Part shown: piece by piece, positions 16,828 through 25,484 of the stretch
How the letters are laid out: each line of letters opens with the position of its first letter
Numbering within the stretch: the first letter of the stretch is position 1
From: Kutzneria chonburiensis
GTDB taxonomy: Bacteria > Actinomycetota > Actinomycetes > Mycobacteriales > Pseudonocardiaceae
DNA length: 64,000 nt
NCBI RefSeq assembly: GCF_028622115.1
Contig: NZ_CP097263.1
Location: 3,348,001 to 3,412,000, forward strand
Direction of reading: 5' to 3'
The notes under the pieces: generated by a model
What the model was told of the DNA's origin: nothing
What the model saw: the letters and a program-made list of their open reading frames with translations, nothing else
Database searches by the model: none
Program-made: the position numbers and the translations under genes

Positions 16828-19251
16828 CTAGTGGGCAATCCACCTTTCCGATCGGGCCATGACCGCGCCGCCGTTGACGGCGACGTCGTCGTACAGCGTG
16901 TAGGTCGCGTCACCCGGGTAGTTGTCGTCGTGGCTGGACAAGGTGAGCGTGTAGCTGTGGCCGGCCGTGACCGCAGCGGTCACCTGCTTCCAACCGGAGC
17001 CGGTGGTGCAGGTCTTGGCCAGCGGCGTGGTCGTGGTGCCGGTGGTGGTGTCCTTCAACGTGACGGTCGCCCAGTCGTAGGTCAGGGTGTCCGGGCAGGT
17101 CACGTTGTACCAGAAGGAAAGCTGCGTCGAGCCGGTCGGCGCGGTGAAGGTCTGGGCGATCGACGAGTCCGTGGACGGCGAGGTCGAGCCGACCCGGGCC
17201 GCGTAGGTTCCGCCGTGTGCGCCCGAGGTCACCACGGCGTCGGTGCCGGTCGTGGTCCAGCCGGTCAGTGCCCCGGATTCGAAGCCACCGTTGGTGATTC
17301 CGCCACCGCCACCGCCCTGGGTCACCGTCAGGGAGTAGGAGGCGGTGTGCGAGGCCGTGCCCTCGGTGCCGGTGATCGTGATCGGGTAGGTGCCGGCCGG
17401 CGTCGACGCCGAGGTGCTGATCGACAGGCTCGACGAGTTGCCGGCGGTAACCGAGGTCGGCGTGAACGTCGCGGTGGCGCCGGCCGGAAGTCCGGTAGCC
17501 GCCAGGGAAACGCTGCCGGCGGAGCCGGACGTCACCGTGGTGCCGACGGTCGTGCTGGCCGATGCGCCGGCCGCGACCGTGCCGGCCGTCGGGCTGGCCG
17601 AGATCGTGAAGTCGTTGCCGGTGCTGGTCGCGCAGCCGGGCAGGGTGAAGGAGGCGTTGCGCGTCTTCCACACGCGGGCGCCGGTCGTGCCCAGATACTC
17701 ATGGGTGTACCAGAACGTGCAGCCGTCGGTCGGGTCCACGCTCATCGACGAGTAGTCGCCCCACCGGGAATAGGTGGTCTGCGACCCGGTGCCGGCCACG
17801 ATGGTGGACTCGCCCTGCGTCATCTGCCCAGCGCTGTCGCCGGCCAGGCGGCCGGTCAGCCGGATCTGCGGGTTGATCGAGGAGCTGGAGGCGGTGTAGC
17901 CCAGGGCCATGTTGCCGGCCTTGTCCATCGCCACCGAGCCGAGCCACCGGTAGGTCGAGTCCGGCGCGTACGTGCCCTGCTGGTACACGGACGGGTTGCC
18001 ACTGCTGCTCAACCGGAATTCGTACCAGCGCTCGCCGACCGAGGAGCCGACCGTGACCGAATGGCTGGTCACCAGCGACTGGTGGTCACCGAAGTTGCGG
18101 TACACGAGCCGGAACATCAGCCGGTCCGACAGCGAGTCCAGGGTCTGCGTGGTGCCCTTCTGCGGCACGCAGGTCCCGCTGCTGCCGCAGGCCGGCGTGT
18201 AGGCGGCCACGGTCAGGTTGGTCGGGCCGCTGAACGTCGTGTTGGCGGTGTTGGCCCAGTCCACATGGAACTTCCAGTACGCCAGTGTGGTGCTGGTGGT
18301 GCCCAGCGCGAACTGCACGTTGTCCGCGCCGGACGGCGGCGGAGTTGTTCCGTCCACATCGGACGCGAGGATGCCGCCGTACGAGCTGGAGGTGGTGAAG
18401 CACTGCTGCGTCGCGGTGGTGCCGGCCAGCATGCTGGCCCGGTCCATCGCGCAGCTCTCCGCGCCGACGAACGTGTTGCCGCCGCCCGAGAACATGTTGT
18501 ACGTGACGTAGTAGGCGTCCGGCCACACCGACAGCTTCGGGTAGTCCGGGAAGTTGGCGTACTGGAAGGAGTACCGGTTGTACGCGCCGGTCGCGTCCGA
18601 GGTCTGCGACACCGCGATGCACTCGTAGTACGGGCCGGAAGCCGAGTTCACGTTGGCGAACTGGGTGATCACCCAGCGGTTGGCCAGGCTGTCGTAGCGG
18701 GCCACCGCGTCACCGTCGTCGGTGGACTCGCAGTAGCCGCCGAAGCCCGTGAACAGGGTGTTGGTGCTGGCCGGTCCGTACTGCGTGCTGCCGGACTTGG
18801 AGAACACGGCGAAGCCGGAGTTGACGATCTCGACCACCTGGGTGGCGCCGACCGCGGAGTTCGGGTCCGGCGGGACGCCGCCGAGGTTGAACGAGCCGGC
18901 CGGGCCGGAGAAGCCGGTGCCGAGGCCGTCGAAGTTGGCGCCGATCGTCGGCGCGAGGGTGCCCGCCGTGTGCTGGACGACGGGGTCGTGCGGCGAGGCC
19001 TTGGGGTGCGGGAGTTTGCCGACGGGTTCGCTTTCCGCGTCATCGCCCGACGGCACCTTGGCGGCGATCGTGCGCAGCGCGGGCGATGAGTCGTGGTGCT
19101 CCTCGTGGACGATTTTCGGCGCGGTGTGCGGCGCTGTCGCCGACGGCGGCGCCGTGGTGGTTCCGATGGCACTGGGCACGACCGTCGAGGTGGCGACAGC
19201 CAGCGCCACTCCGACAAATGTGGCTCTGGCCAACCAGAAACGAGATCTCAT
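16828..19251 (-). CDS. Large secreted propeller protein with Ig-like and carbohydrate-binding modules
   Basis: 807 residues from the ATG at 19251, preceded by GCGAGGAG. A signal peptide occupies about 1-30. Residues ~100-540 form a large beta-rich domain with recurring W/Y-G motifs (NFDGLGTGFSGPAGS, RWGDYSSMSVDPTDGCTFWY), probably a propeller. Residues ~555-645 are an Ig-like domain typical of secreted peptidases and glycosidases (GLPAGATATFTPTSV, PAGTYPITITGT, YSLTVT). After a GGGGG linker, residues ~655-800 form a module starting ITNGGFESGALTGW and ending with a YDDVAV motif, as in carbohydrate-binding or adhesion modules. No catalytic triad or zinc motif is recognised. Likely a secreted binding or processing protein. 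Confidence 0.82.
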   Translation of the reverse strand: MRSRFWLARATFVGVALAVATSTVVPSAIGTTTAPPSATAPHTAPKIVHEEHHDSSPALRTIAAKVPSGDDAESEPVGKLPHPKASPHDPVVQHTAGTLAPTIGANFDGLGTGFSGPAGSFNLGGVPPDPNSAVGATQVVEIVNSGFAVFSKSGSTQYGPASTNTLFTGFGGYCESTDDGDAVARYDSLANRWVITQFANVNSASGPYYECIAVSQTSDATGAYNRYSFQYANFPDYPKLSVWPDAYYVTYNMFSGGGNTFVGAESCAMDRASMLAGTTATQQCFTTSSSYGGILASDVDGTTPPPSGADNVQFALGTTSTTLAYWKFHVDWANTANTTFSGPTNLTVAAYTPACGSSGTCVPQKGTTQTLDSLSDRLMFRLVYRNFGDHQSLVTSHSVTVGSSVGERWYEFRLSSSGNPSVYQQGTYAPDSTYRWLGSVAMDKAGNMALGYTASSSSINPQIRLTGRLAGDSAGQMTQGESTIVAGTGSQTTYSRWGDYSSMSVDPTDGCTFWYTHEYLGTTGARVWKTRNASFTLPGCATSTGNDFTISASPTAGTVAAGASASTTVGTTVTSGSAGSVSLAATGLPAGATATFTPTSVTAGNSSSLSISTSASTPAGTYPITITGTEGTASHTASYSLTVTQGGGGGGITNGGFESGALTGWTTTGTDAVVTSGAHGGTYAARVGSTSPSTDSSIAQTFTAPTGSTQLSFWYNVTCPDTLTYDWATVTLKDTTTGTTTTPLAKTCTTGSGWKQVTAAVTAGHSYTLTLSSHDDNYPGDATYTLYDDVAVNGGAVMARSERWIAH

Positions 19252-19377
19252 GCGTGGCTCCTCGCCGCTACCGGCTACAGGGATGTAGAAGGCCACGCGA
19301 ATTCTCAAGCCCGCCCGTCAGCGGGACAACCTACGAACGATCCATTTTCGACGGTGCCGAACAGTCCGGTTTCGGCG

Positions 19378-19401
19378 GGTTCACGACCATCGTCGTGAAC
19401 C
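19378..19401. promoter_or_regulatory. Dyad in promoter region of large propeller gene
   Basis: GGTTCACGA (19378-19386) and TCGTGAACC (19393-19401) form a perfect 9-bp dyad around 6 bases. It lies ~130 bases upstream of the propeller start at 19251 and beyond the terminator of the preceding gene, so it could be an operator or a second terminator hairpin. Confidence 0.4.
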
Positions 19402-19423
19402 CTTCAGCCGGTATCGGCGCTCC

Positions 19424-19452
19424 CGTGCCACCGGCCGCGGGCCGGTGGCACG
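19424..19452 (-). terminator. Hairpin terminator of upstream sialidase-like gene
   Basis: CGTGCCACCGGCC (19424-19436) pairs perfectly with GGCCGGTGGCACG (19440-19452) around a 3-base loop. It begins 57 bases beyond the stop at 19509. No T-run follows. Confidence 0.7.
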
Positions 19453-19508
19453 TTTCCACGGCACGAACCGGCCGCCGGCCGGGATGACCCCCTGCCGGCG
19501 GCCAGCCG

Positions 19509-21407
19509 CTACCGCAGCGGTATCCCGGTCGTGTACGCGTCCTCGTCGTTGGCCACCGAGGCGTTGGGCGCCCCGCCCTCGCACACCGCCGGCGGCGTGG
19601 TCGGGGTTCCCGTGCCCGGACACAGGAACTGGTCGGTCGGCCGGGTGTCCGACCAGATCGGATAGACGGTCCGGCCGGTGACCGCGATGCCGGCGTAGTC
19701 ACCGATGAACGTGCCGCTGAACTGGGTCGGCGGCGGCATGCTGCTCGACGTCGCCCGCACGTGCCGGAAGGCGCTCAGGTTCGAACTGGTGGAGGCGGTG
19801 ATGTCGGAGAAGCCGAGGTTCTCGTCGGAGCCGTACTGCCGGTCGTAGTAGCTGACGGCGAGAGTTCCGTTGGGAGAGAACGCCGCCGCCTGCCAGAACT
19901 GGTCGGTCCTGGCTTGTCCCCCGGCCGTGGTGACGACGGCGAGGGCACGCGGATCGGTGCTGCCACCGGTGAAACTGGTGCCGGAGTTGGTGGAGGTGGA
20001 CAGCACGATGTCGTTGTTGCAGGTGCCGGTCTTCACGCCGGTGTAGAGGTTGCCGCCAGTGGCGGCGGAAATGCCGGCAGGCGTGCAACCGGTGGCCTCG
20101 TTGGAGTTCCGGTTGATGTACGAGCCGTAGGTCACCACGACGCGGTTGGCGTGCGTGGGATCGACCGCGCCGATCGGGTAGTTGCTGGCCCGGAAGATCG
20201 AGTTGGTCGACGGGCCCTTCTCCGGCACACACGCGCGTCCGGGATCAAGGCCGTTCTGGTACGCGGCGCAGTCGGGCAGCTCGTAGAAGTAGCCGACCCG
20301 GACCGGCGCGGAGAAGCTCGCGCCGCCGTCGGTGGAGCGGGCCAGCAGCACCTGGCTGCGGTTCTCGGTGCCGGCGACCGCGTTGTTGAAGTTGTTGAAG
20401 GCGACGTAGAGCGCGCCGTCGGGGCCGGTGAACGGCTGCGAGTCCTGGTTCTCGTTGCAGGTCCCGCCCGGCGTCGGCAGGCCGAAGGTGTTGTCACACA
20501 GGGCACTTGTGGTGCTCACCAGGACCGGCGCGGAGAACGACTCACCGTAGTCGGCCGAATGCGACTCGTAGATGTAGCCGGTGCCGTCGGCGGCGAACGT
20601 GGTCCACGTCAGATAGACGCGGTCGGCGAACGGACTGCCGGCGTGGTTGTCGACCGTGATCAACTGCTTGTCCAGCAGGAAGTCCCCGGCACCGGCGGTG
20701 TCGTCGTGCTCCGCAACGGGACGGCCGGTGAAGTTGAACGACGCGCCGTTGGTTCCGGTGGAGCGGTACACGTAGAAGGCGCTGGACTGGTCGGGGTTGG
20801 CCGAGGTGCCCGCGCCACGGTTGAACACCTGGCAGGACAGGTAGGCGTTGCCCTTGGTGTCCCATGCCGTCGAGGTGTCGCCGCCGGCCTGCCAGTACTG
20901 GCGCGGGGCGCCGCCGAACGCGGTGCCGCGGGTGAAACCGTTGGGCACGGTCGAATCGGCCCAGGTGCCGCCGCCGTCCAGCGAGTACGACACGCCGCAG
21001 GTTCCGTCACCGCGGCGGTAGTCGTTGTAGCTGGCCAGCAAATGGCTGGCATTGTTCGGATCCGCGGACAGCCAGGTCTCGTTCTGCGCCTGGCCCCGGC
21101 CCTGCAGATCGGGGTCGCTGATGTTGAGGCAGTTCTGGTTGACCTTCACGTCGTCGCCGAAGCGGTTCGTGCAGGGCGCCGGCGCCGCCCGGCGCACATC
21201 ACGGGGCGCCAGGCTCTGACCGTGGATCGCCGGGTCCTCACCGTTGAGGACCGTCGCGAGCAGGCCGGACACGTGGTGCTGCTGGATCGCCTTCAGGCTC
21301 GCGTAACCGAATGGGGCCGCGCCGGCCGGCGCCGCCACGACGCCCAGTCCCGCGGCGGCGAGCGCGACGGTCGCTAACAGTGACAGAGTGGGTCTGGTTC
21401 GGTACAT
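19509..21407 (-). CDS. Secreted sialidase-fold exoprotein
   Basis: 632 residues from the ATG at 21407 with AAGGAG 6 bases upstream. A signal peptide spans 1-30 (MYRTRPTLSLL, cleavage near AGA-AP). Propeller repeats include YSLDGGGTW, HSADYGESF, STDGGASF and STNSGTSF, the Asp-box pattern of the sialidase superfamily. Several cysteines (CTNRFGD, CGVSYS, CDNTF, CNEN) suggest disulfides in an extracellular protein. Late blades contain DRQYGSDENLGF and YPIWSDTRP, a segment common in BNR-repeat exoproteins. Whether it is an active hydrolase or a binding protein is not decidable here. It resembles the gene at 13355 in architecture but is longer. Confidence 0.87.
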   Translation of the reverse strand: MYRTRPTLSLLATVALAAAGLGVVAAPAGAAPFGYASLKAIQQHHVSGLLATVLNGEDPAIHGQSLAPRDVRRAAPAPCTNRFGDDVKVNQNCLNISDPDLQGRGQAQNETWLSADPNNASHLLASYNDYRRGDGTCGVSYSLDGGGTWADSTVPNGFTRGTAFGGAPRQYWQAGGDTSTAWDTKGNAYLSCQVFNRGAGTSANPDQSSAFYVYRSTGTNGASFNFTGRPVAEHDDTAGAGDFLLDKQLITVDNHAGSPFADRVYLTWTTFAADGTGYIYESHSADYGESFSAPVLVSTTSALCDNTFGLPTPGGTCNENQDSQPFTGPDGALYVAFNNFNNAVAGTENRSQVLLARSTDGGASFSAPVRVGYFYELPDCAAYQNGLDPGRACVPEKGPSTNSIFRASNYPIGAVDPTHANRVVVTYGSYINRNSNEATGCTPAGISAATGGNLYTGVKTGTCNNDIVLSTSTNSGTSFTGGSTDPRALAVVTTAGGQARTDQFWQAAAFSPNGTLAVSYYDRQYGSDENLGFSDITASTSSNLSAFRHVRATSSSMPPPTQFSGTFIGDYAGIAVTGRTVYPIWSDTRPTDQFLCPGTGTPTTPPAVCEGGAPNASVANDEDAYTTGIPLR

Positions 21408-21516
21408 GCGGACTCCTTGTCCGGAGGTACGCACGATTCCTCGCCGGATCGGCGGAAATCACCCGAAGCTAGATCCGCGTCCGACACCCCGGCAATCATC
21501 CATCCGGCCCACACCC

Positions 21517-21850
21517 TCATACTGTCAACTGTGGATTCACGCGAGCCGATGGTGGGCGGCGTCGAAGAACACCGGCGAACCGGTCGCCGCCGGAAGCCGC
21601 GAACCGGGTGGCCAGCCAGCGTTCGGCGAAGCCGATCACGTTGACACCGAACGACTCCCGGCGCGTGATGGCCGCGAGGGTCCCGCTGTGCCGCCCCAGT
21701 TCGACCACATAGGACAGATCGGCGATCGCGCCGGCCACGTCGTCCAGGTCGGCCCGGCGCTTGTCCATGTCCAGTTCGGCGTCGAGCCGCCGCACCCCCT
21801 CGTTCACCAGGGCCAGCGATCCCGGCAGGTTGCGGTGACTGCTACGAACG
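21517..21850 (-). pseudogene. Possible flavin-reductase-like gene fragment
   Basis: Translation of this strand gives TLAAITRRESFGVNVIG, then RFAASGGDRFAGV, matching the conserved core of flavin reductase-like (FMN-binding split barrel) proteins. The frame then loses similarity (LRRRPPSARVN) and stops, and upstream there is no credible start or N-terminal half. I read it as the decayed remnant of a reductase gene. Assignment rests on motif memory only. Confidence 0.4.
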
Positions 21851-22050
21851 CCCTCGAGGGCCTCGGCCACCTGCGCGATGAAGCCGCCTTGTGGCGGGAG
21901 GCGCTGGCCGTCTACGACGACATCGGCGTACCCGAGGCCGAGCGGCTCCGAACCCTGCTCGCCACCGTCGAAGTTGACGCTTACTCGGGTCGTGACCAGC
22001 CAACTTTCCGAAGTGCCCTGCGAGGGGCGGGTCACCGGCCGCAGCACTGA
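21835..22050 (+). pseudogene. Possible TPR-tail remnant of an AfsR-type regulator
   Basis: The plus frame reads ATNALEGLGHLRDEAALW, then REALAVYDDIGVPEAERLRTLL, resembling the last TPR of AfsR-like regulators with an internal deletion. It has no ribosome site and ends 61 bases before the full-length SARP start. It partly overlaps the reductase-like fragment on the other strand, so the segment looks like a junction of broken genes. Tentative. Confidence 0.33.
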
Positions 22051-22111
22051 TACCGTGCCCTGAAACAGGAAACTTTGTTTACTGGCAGGCCGGTGACACA
22101 GGGGGGACCGC

Positions 22112-25100
22112 GTGTCGGACACGCCTCTGTACTTCAGGCTTCTCGGCCCGCTGCACGTCCTCGTCGGGGACGAGCCGATCATGCTGACCAGCAGCCGTGA
22201 GCGCAAGCTGCTGGCCCTGCTGCTGTTCTCCCGCGGGCAGGTGGTGCCGGTCGAGCGGATCATCGAGGCGCTGTGGGACGACGAGCCGCCGGCCACGGCC
22301 AAAGGCCAGATTCAGACCTGCGTGTTCACGCTGCGCCAGCAGTTCCGCGAACGCGGCAGCGGTGAGCTGCTGCGGACCCAGGCGGCCGGCTACGCCATCG
22401 AAGTGCCGGGCGAGTGCTTCGACGTCGCCGAGTTCGAGCGGCTGCTCGGCGAGGCGGCCACCAACAGCGCCGACGGCCGTCCCGAACAGGCCATCGAGCA
22501 CTACCGGGCCGCGCTGGGCCTGTGGCGCGGGCCGACCGCGGCCACTGTGGACGGCCGGCTGCTCCAGGCGATCGCCGGCCGTCTCAACGAGGATCGGATC
22601 CGCGCCCAGGAGGAGTGCATCGACCTGGAGCTGTCGCTGGGCCGGCACAGCCGGCTGGTCGGCGAGCTCAGCGAGCTGGTCGAGTACCACCCGCTGCGGG
22701 AACACCTGCGGGCCCAGCACATGCTGGCGCTCTACCGCTCGGCCCGGCAGGCCGAGGCGCTGGAGTCGTTCCACGAAGTCCGTCGCATCCTCCAGGACGA
22801 CCTGGGCATCCAGCCCGGCGACGAGCTCACCGCTTTACACCAGGCGATCCTGGCCCAGGACCCGGCCCTGGACACGCCACGTGAGCCGCGTGGTTCGACC
22901 CGCCAGACAGCTGCGCCCCGGCAGCTGCCGGCGGCCATCTCCGACTTCACCGGGCGGCAGGACCTGCTCGAGGAGCTCACCACGCTGCTGACCGTGCCGC
23001 CGGCCGACGACGCCGGCCGGCCGCTGCCCATCGCCTGCCTCACCGGCGGCGGCGGAGTCGGCAAGACGGTGCTGGCCGTGCAGGCCGCGCACGCGGTGCG
23101 GCACGCCTACCCCGACGGCCAGCTGTTCGTGCAGAGCCAGGGCCCGGACGGGCGACCGGCCGACCCGATGGACCTGCTGGCCCGGCTGATCAGCTCGCTC
23201 GGCGGCCCGGCCAAGTCGCTGCCGGAGAACCTGACCGACCGGACCGCGGTCTACCGCAGCTGGCTGAGCGACCGGCGGATGATCATCGTGCTGGACGACC
23301 TTGCCGGCGTCCGGCACGCCACCGCGCTGCTGCCCGGCACCCCGGCCTGCGCCGTGATCATCACCAGCCGCCGTCCGCTGACCAGCCTGCCCGGCGCCCG
23401 GCACATCAAGGTCGGCAGCCTGGACGAGGACGCCTGCGTCGACCTGCTGACCAAGGTCGTCGGGGCGGACCGGGTGGCCGCCGAGCCGGACGCGGTGCGG
23501 GACCTGGTCCGGCTCTGCGCCCACCTGCCGCTGGCCGTGCGCATCGCTGCGGCCAAGCTGGCCACCCGGCCGTACTGGATGATCGGGCAGCTGGTGCACC
23601 GCATGCGGGACGAGATGCGCCGGCTCGACGAGCTGGCCATCGACGGCCTCGGCATCCGGGCGACGCTGACCGAGTCGTTCACCGGCCTCGGCGCGTGTGC
23701 GCAGCAGCTGTTGGTGCGGCTGAGCCTGCTGGGGACCGCCGACTTCGGCTGCTGGGTGAGCGCGCCGCTGCTGGACGTGGACTTCGACGAGGCCAGCGAC
23801 GCGCTGGACGAACTGGTCGGGGCCAGCCTGGTCGAGGTGCGGGTCGACGACACCGGCCCGCCCCGGTTCCGGCTGCACGACCTGGTCCGGATATACGCGC
23901 AGGAGCGTTTGGCCAGCACGGAGGGCACGCTCGGCCGCACCAGCACGCTGCGGCGGCTGCTGTCCTGTTGGCTGTCCCTGACCGTCGAGGCCCACCGCCG
24001 GGCCTGTGGCGCCGACTACGGCGTGCATGGCACGACGGAGTCGTGGGATCTGCCGGAGTACGCCCGCGATCTGATGCTGGGCCAGCCGATGGACTGGCTG
24101 CGTCAGGAGCGGGCGGGGTTGTTGCGGGCGGTCGGTCTGGCGGCCCGGATCGGGCTGGACGAGCTGTGCTGGGACCTGGCGGTGACGCTGGTGCCCCTGT
24201 TCGAGGCGGACTACCTGGTCGAGGACTGGCGCAAGACGCACCGGACCGCGCTGTTGGCCACCCGTCAGGCCGGCAACGCCCGTGGCGAGGCCGCTGTGCT
24301 GTGCTCCCTCGGCAATCTGGCGCTGGTTGAACGACATCAGGACGCGCCGCAGCACTTCGAGCCGGCGCGCGACGCCTTCGCCGCCCTCGGCGACACCCAC
24401 GGCCACGCCCTGGCGTTGAGCGGCCTGGCCTTCTGCGACCTGGTCGAAGGCCGCTACGAGCAGTCACTACGCCGATTCGACGAAGCACTGGCCGGGTTCC
24501 GTGCGGTCGGCGCGGAGATCGGCGCCATCGACGCGTTGTGCAACATGGCGCAGATCAAGATGGACTGGGAGGACTACGCGCACGCCGGCCGGCTCCTCGA
24601 CGATGCGCTGTCGCGGTGCGGGCAGCTGCGCAGCACCCGGATCTACGCCCAGTTGCAGTACCGGGTCGCCGACCTACGCCTGCGTACCGGCGACCTGGCC
24701 GGGGCCGAACAGACCCTCGGCGCGGTGCTGGACGTGGTCATGGACACCGGCGACCTGCTCGGGCAGGCCAGCACGCTGGCCGGCCTGGGCGCGGTCAAGG
24801 TGCGGCAGGGCCGGTACGGCTCGGCTGAGCAGGACCTGGCCACCTCGCTGGCCATCTCCCGGCGTATGGAGAGCAACCCGATCCGCGGCCGGGCGCTGCT
24901 GGCGCTGGCCGAGCTGAGCGTCGCCCAGTGCGACTGGAACCGGGCGAACGCGCTGGTCAGCGAAGGTTTGGTGGTGTTCAGCGAGACCGGGTCGGCCGGC
25001 GTGACGCGGGCCCGGTTCCTGGCCGTCAAGGCCCGTATCGACGACCAGTTCGGCAATCCCATGACCGCCGCCGCGGCGCGCCGCGAGGCGTTGCAGCTGG

Positions 25101-25159
25101 TCGGCGACGCCGACACCGCGCTGTCCCGCGCCTTGGCCGAGGCGATCGAAGCGCGGTAG
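22112..25159 (+). CDS. Full-length SARP/AfsR-family regulator
   Basis: 1015 residues, GTG start with GGGGGGA 4 bases upstream. Domains: winged-helix DNA-binding domain (about 5-95, YFRLLGPLHVLVGDEPIML), activation domain (about 100-250), NB-ARC ATPase (about 275-580) with P-loop GGGGVGKTV near 313, Walker B MIIVLDDLAG and winged helix ending RLHDLVRIYAQERL, then a TPR superhelix (about 680-1010: LGNLALVERHQD, LSGLAFCDLVEGRYE, LAGLGAVKVRQGRYG). AfsR-type proteins are ATP-dependent activators of antibiotic operons, modulated by Ser/Thr kinases or ligands. No biosynthetic cluster is adjacent, so the target may be distant. Downstream is the hairpin-flanked HNH element. Confidence 0.94.
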   Translation: MSDTPLYFRLLGPLHVLVGDEPIMLTSSRERKLLALLLFSRGQVVPVERIIEALWDDEPPATAKGQIQTCVFTLRQQFRERGSGELLRTQAAGYAIEVPGECFDVAEFERLLGEAATNSADGRPEQAIEHYRAALGLWRGPTAATVDGRLLQAIAGRLNEDRIRAQEECIDLELSLGRHSRLVGELSELVEYHPLREHLRAQHMLALYRSARQAEALESFHEVRRILQDDLGIQPGDELTALHQAILAQDPALDTPREPRGSTRQTAAPRQLPAAISDFTGRQDLLEELTTLLTVPPADDAGRPLPIACLTGGGGVGKTVLAVQAAHAVRHAYPDGQLFVQSQGPDGRPADPMDLLARLISSLGGPAKSLPENLTDRTAVYRSWLSDRRMIIVLDDLAGVRHATALLPGTPACAVIITSRRPLTSLPGARHIKVGSLDEDACVDLLTKVVGADRVAAEPDAVRDLVRLCAHLPLAVRIAAAKLATRPYWMIGQLVHRMRDEMRRLDELAIDGLGIRATLTESFTGLGACAQQLLVRLSLLGTADFGCWVSAPLLDVDFDEASDALDELVGASLVEVRVDDTGPPRFRLHDLVRIYAQERLASTEGTLGRTSTLRRLLSCWLSLTVEAHRRACGADYGVHGTTESWDLPEYARDLMLGQPMDWLRQERAGLLRAVGLAARIGLDELCWDLAVTLVPLFEADYLVEDWRKTHRTALLATRQAGNARGEAAVLCSLGNLALVERHQDAPQHFEPARDAFAALGDTHGHALALSGLAFCDLVEGRYEQSLRRFDEALAGFRAVGAEIGAIDALCNMAQIKMDWEDYAHAGRLLDDALSRCGQLRSTRIYAQLQYRVADLRLRTGDLAGAEQTLGAVLDVVMDTGDLLGQASTLAGLGAVKVRQGRYGSAEQDLATSLAISRRMESNPIRGRALLALAELSVAQCDWNRANALVSEGLVVFSETGSAGVTRARFLAVKARIDDQFGNPMTAAAARREALQLVGDADTALSRALAEAIEAR

Positions 25160-25263
25160 CTGCTTCCGTGTGCGGTATCAGCCTTCTCCTGTGCCGGTAT
25201 CGCCGTCGGTGGTGGTTGGGTTTTGTGCGCGTGCTGCGTAGTTTTCCGGGGTTCTTCGGTTTA

Positions 25264-25382
25264 TGGGTCGATTTGGTGTGGAGCCTCTGCGCGATGGCCC
25301 AAGGGCTAAAAGCGGGCAGGACGAGCCTGCCCTTGGCCTGTCAATTGTACGCCATCGCGCCCCTCCACACAAAATCGACCCA
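25264..25382. repeat. Left hairpin repeat of HNH element
   Basis: The outer stem pairs 25264-25283 with 25363-25382, 19 of 20 positions. The middle stem pairs GCGCGATGGC (25289-25298) with GCCATCGCGC (25351-25360). The apical stem pairs CCAAGGGC (25299-25306) with GCCCTTGG (25329-25336). The loop is 25307-25328 and a 14-base bulge lies at 25337-25350. The outermost bases TGGGTC/GACCCA lie outside the 107-bp core shared with the right copy. Confidence 0.85.
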
Positions 25383-25484
25383 ATTCGGGAGTTGGCGGTG
25401 GGTGTGTGAAGGAATGGCGGTGGCTGGGTTTTGACTCCCGCTGTGCACCCTTTTGGTGATGGCTGTGGGAAGTCCTTTTCCCGG

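Noticed and set aside
21388-21834. Plus-strand frame upstream of the TPR-like fragment
   Set aside because: Antisense to the reductase-like fragment and lacking coding-type composition; only the part from about 21835 resembles a protein family.
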